Shown here piece by piece: positions 56,724 to 64,000 of a stretch of DNA of 64,000 bases. How positions within the stretch are numbered: position 1 is the first letter of the stretch; the number at the start of each line of letters is the position of its first letter. Under the pieces are notes generated by a model. It was given only the letters and a program-made list of their open reading frames with translations. It was not told where the DNA came from and made no database searches. Source of the DNA: Callipepla californica brunnescens (Eukaryota; Chordata; Aves; Galliformes; Odontophoridae); NCBI GenBank assembly GCA_023055505.1, contig JALIRH010000030.1:4522001-4586000 (forward strand), in the 5' to 3' direction. The position numbers were made by a program, and so were the translations under genes.

Positions 56724-58460
56724 GAAAACACAAAGTAGTCAGAACACTTCTTGGTGAATCCTGAAAGGAATGGGGAAACACATGAGCAATGCTGTAGGTC
56801 AGGAATTAATTGAATGCAGCTGAAATGTAAATCATCCCACCTCTTGCCTCAGGAACTTGCTCCTGTTGCTGGGGATTCTTAAGCCTCCCAGCTGCTTGCC
56901 TCTTCCCCAGGCATTTCCCTTGCTGATTGTATTGAAAAATACAGGCCTCAGGGCCCTGCTCTTCCTCTCCTACACCACACCAGGCCTCTGCTCCCTGGGA
57001 TGGAGGAAGCAGCGCTTTGCAGTACTGCAAGAATCATCTCCTTGCAGCTTGCTGGGGGGACTCAGGGATCCTACAGAGAAATTCACAGCTCCAGAGGACA
57101 TGGGCAGGCTCCTGCTGGCTTCACCAGCTCACCAAAATCAACCTCCGCTTCCTGCAAACTGACCTCAGGAGCTTGAGCTGAGCCAGGCATATGTGGTGGC
57201 CGTTCTTCAGGAGGTCTTGTGGACACTTCCCCAAGGTCACAGCAAAGACCTTCAAGCTCAGAAAAGAGGCAAGCATGCACTGGAGAGCACTCTGAAACCT
57301 CTGTGCTGCGGGGATAAGCTGCTTGTGCACCCTGTGGCTTTGCACTGCCTTCTGCTCCCACCACCTCCTGAGACATGGGATGCTGCACTTAGGAGAAACA
57401 AGCTCCGCTTTTATTAGATTTAGTGGAACCAAGCAAAGTTTGGTGTCTCACGGCTGCTCTGAGCTCCTGATTAACCCTTTTGGGAAGAGGAGTAGAAGCA
57501 GTGTGCAGCACTGTGAAAAAGAATGACATTGCTTGTGTGAAAGAAATGCCTCCCTGTGATGAAAGCAGTGGACTGGAGACAGCACCAAAATCAAACTTCC
57601 TTGTACCATTCCTCAATCCACATGCGGTCTTTTATTTTCAGAACAAAAAGCAAGACTACAGTGACAAAAGCTCCAGAACAACTCTCCTACTTTATTCACC
57701 CCCTTCCCCTTCAACTACAGCTTATTTTCAGAAGAATTCCATGAGCCACGTTACTGCTTTCCTGACACTTGTATTTCATTCCTCAGTGCACTCAGAAACT
57801 TCTGAGAGCAGCACATGCACACAGACACACAGAGCATCCATACACAGGTGATTTTCCTTAGCAGATGGCATCAATGAGCTGCTTGCAGGAAGAGCAGAGG
57901 AGAAAAGAAGACATGGTGAGAGAATATCTTTTGTTAGCAAGGAAAGGTGATCTGAAACTCCAGGGATAATTCCCTTCTGCAGAGGGTTCCATCAAAGCAA
58001 TCTTCTTTGCAAACACTTCCTGTTGGGGGAGAAGCATCTCCATCTCCCTCATGCTGGGATCTCAAGCATTCTCGAGGTCTTTGTGCTGTGGGCTTTCCAA
58101 TGAGAAATGAGAAGTTCTTCCTGCAGGACATTCCCCTCACGAGCACTGGGCAACATTCAATGTGGACAGAGCTCTGGATGAAGCTCTTCCTGCAGTACTG
58201 GCATTTCTGTGGTCCCTGCCCTGAGTGGATCCCTTTCTACATGATCCGGGTTGGAGCAGTGGTTGGAGCTCATCTCGTGCTTGGGACAAGGGAACTGTGT
58301 GGTTCATCACCACACACAGCCACAGTGGGTAACCAGGCTGTGGCTCTGGTTGAAGCTACTCCATGTCTGGGGCATTGCAGGCTCTGTCTGTACTGTGCAT
58401 GTGCTGGTAGGAAACGTGGCTGGAACTGCTTCTGAGGGTTCTCATATTCTGAAGGTGCTT
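56724..58460 (-). other. 3' flank and probable 3' UTR of gene D
   Basis: This is nearly identical to the 3' flank of C. It lacks 31 bp near 58112 relative to C. A candidate AATAAA lies on the minus strand at 57696-57691. Confidence 0.5.
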
Positions 58461-61964
<3,504 letters not shown>

Positions 61965-62600
61965 AATCCACGCGTGCAGAGCTGCGCAGCAAGGTCCTCT
62001 CGTGCGGTCCAGAGGGAGAACTGCAGTCCCAGCTGCGCTGTATCACAGAGGTACAAGCGGGCAGCAGAGCACGCTGACCTCCTGTGCTCACTTCCTCCCT
62101 GTCCCAGCTCCAAGCCCTTCATGTGCCCCTCTCTGCCCAACCCGGGCTGCAACACGCCTGCAAAGTGTTCCTGCTGTCGTTGCAGCCCACCTGGCCCAGC
62201 AAAGCTGCCGTGCCGGGCAGCACATGGAGCCGGGACCAGGGTCCCACCCGGTGCTGCTGGTAGCGTGTGCTCCTCTGCACGAACCACGAAGGGCACCTAC
62301 CTTGGGTGCAGAGCAGGCTGCTCCCAGCTCTGTTGCAGGCAACCGGGCTCCTTGGAGTCGCGCAGAGCACAGGATGCCGAGTGCCCTCAGCCCGGAGCTG
62401 GCCGCAGGACGGCCTTGGTGCACCTCCTGCCACCGCGGTGCTGCCCGGATGGCTTCCAGCCAGGCTCAGGCTGCTTCAGCACAGGCTCAGGTGCCACAGC
62501 GAGCACGCCCCGAGCCAGCTGCCAGGCCTCGGGCAGTTTCACTGCTCATTCTCAGCTCACATCTGCTCCCGGGGGACAGGAGGAGGGGAGGGATGGAGGG
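61965..62600 (-). promoter_or_regulatory. GC-rich module with candidate noncoding first exon of D
   Basis: This is the fifth copy of the GC-rich block, with the conserved donor placing the exon end at 62301 on the minus strand. Confidence 0.45.
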
Positions 62601-64000
62601 GGCAGTTAATGAAGGGTGGCGACTGAGTTTTGTTATGCTAATGAAGCAGTGCTTTCTGCAGTGTCTTTGCTTCTTTGCTGGGAACATTTGCACATCCATG
62701 TGCTCAGGCATCCCTACTTACACTTTATTGTTTTCCATTAACTCCTCTCAGCCCTGAGCATGTCTCAGCAAGAGGCAATCACTGTCTGCCCTGGTCCAGA
62801 GGACAGCATCACCCTGCAGCTGGTTGAGTTCTTGTCCTAACCACTTCTCCTGGTTTCTCTGTTAGGTCTTCTTTTGAAGGCGTGAGCATACTTAAGCACA
62901 CTGCTGTTAGACGGCCTGCTCTGATGTTCACTGGTGTATATCTACAGAATTTAGGGCCACCCAGAAGGAACTGCTCTCAGGGTACTTGGGAGTTTGTGTA
63001 CAGGTGATATAGGTTGGTTTTCTTAGCTATAGGGATTAATACATCAGTTTAACAACCGATATATTAGTATCACAAAAAGAATGCATATGAGATACATCTA
63101 AAGCTTTCCATTTCTGCTTTTGTGGGTGAACAGTCTTGTTTTCCCTCAATAATCCTGTACTGGGAAAAAAATTGAATTTTATTTTCTGCCTCAATGGTTT
63201 TGCCTCAGAAGAATCAGTGGAGTGATAATAGAATACTTTTTTGCCTCAAACATGCAAGCACATTTTTGTCATATTCCACATACATTGTTTTTAAAAGTGG
63301 CACGCTGTGGTCTCGTAATTAATGGGAATCTTCCAAACTGGGAAAAAGTGGATGTAAGTGAGTCAGAGGTTTCAGGGATGAAGCTGAGGGTGAAATTAAA
63401 GAAGTCAGTGGTCACTCGACCCTGATAACAACGTGGTGAGGTTGTGCTTGAGAGAAGCCCACCAAGAGAAATGGGGTTTGAGTAGTACTTTAGAGATTCA
63501 GGACCCCCCGGGCTCCACATCTTCCTGAAAGTAAGTTGGTGAGGGTGTGCTTGAGAGATTCCAGACCCCCAGGAGAAACTGAAGAGCTAGGGTTATTGGG
63601 AACTGAGTTGTGTTATGGTTGCCGGCATTGTGATCTTGTCTGTGAACATGGCTGTGAGTAGTACTGTGAGGGTGCCAAGTGTGTCATTTTTTTCTCTCTC
63701 TGTGGTGTGTGTATGTGTCAGGTCTGCAGAGTGTGTTAAGCTTTGCTTTTTACTTTTGTAGCTGCAGCAGTGTGTGTGTTACAGTGTGTGAAGGCAGTTT
63801 GTACATTCCAGACATTCCAGACATGGAGGAGTTGGCTGTGGGAAACTGCAGAGGAGACTTGTTGAAAATTGTAATCATTGGTAGATTGGACAAATGATTA
63901 AAATAACTTGTGGAAATCTGGGGTCTGTGGAAAAACAACAAGTAAAGTTCCCATTTTGTTGGGAGAAATTGGTTAGGACTTTCCCTGGAGGAATTTGGTG
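62601..64000. other. Distal 5' arm of D, with the 720-bp variable segment
   Basis: This is the reverse complement of the region near 220-1480. It includes the variable segment (about 63212-63937) that B and C lack, which groups D with A1 and A2 for this trait. The window ends before the next linker. Confidence 0.6.

Overview
The window looks like bird nuclear DNA, most likely a galliform such as chicken. The grounds are three long CR1 LINEs (CR1 esterase-type ORF1, CR1 endonuclease/reverse transcriptase ORF2, the CR1 3' end with its short tatgaatc-type repeats), ERVL-like retroviral fragments, an ORF series that resembles the chicken ENS-1/ERNI (Soprano) retroelement, and multi-exon KRAB-C2H2 zinc-finger genes with vertebrate splice sites. 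There is no sign of prokaryotic organisation.

The dominant structure is an inverted and tandem array of one KRAB zinc-finger gene family. Five copies are present: A1 (+, 3813-5822), B (-, 14182-12063), A2 (+, 21673-23682), C (-, 36758-34829) and D (-, 60390-58461). Each has the same four coding exons: an 8-codon starter exon, a 127-nt KRAB A-box exon, a 111-nt KRAB B-box exon and one exon carrying all fingers (8, 9, 8, 7 and 7). Splice phases are 0/1/1 in every copy. A1 and A2 encode apparently identical proteins. C has a stop codon in its B-box exon.

Neighbours alternate tail-to-tail (A1-B, A2-C) and head-to-head (B-A2), giving large imperfect palindromes. Tail-to-tail spacers hold CR1, ERVL and older CR1 sequence. 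The head-to-head spacer is a linker of about 530 bp (17362-17892). Unit 1 (1-17860) and unit 2 (17861 to about 39983) are direct repeats at an offset of 17860 bp until unit 1 breaks inside its CR1 at 9303 and jumps into an ERVL integrase region. Unit 3 starts at about 39984. Its A-type gene is missing: about 7 kb of other DNA (39984-47039) occupies that slot and ends exactly where the CR1 of the other units starts.

The 40-47 kb insert holds a frameshifted ENS-like gag region, a 27-nt poly(A) run, a 478-bp LTR, an old CR1 tail, and a 720-bp composite. The composite is bounded by inverted copies of an ERVL-type LTR start. It carries a chimeric tRNA-Glu/tRNA-Ile sequence ending in CCA and an antisense fragment resembling a collagen XV/XVIII-type trimerisation domain. 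It is the most unusual object in the window.

Functionally, A1, A2, B and D look able to encode nuclear KRAB zinc-finger proteins, a class that typically silences transposable elements; that role here is inferred. All retroelement genes visible are broken. Calls rest on reading the sequence; no database search was run.
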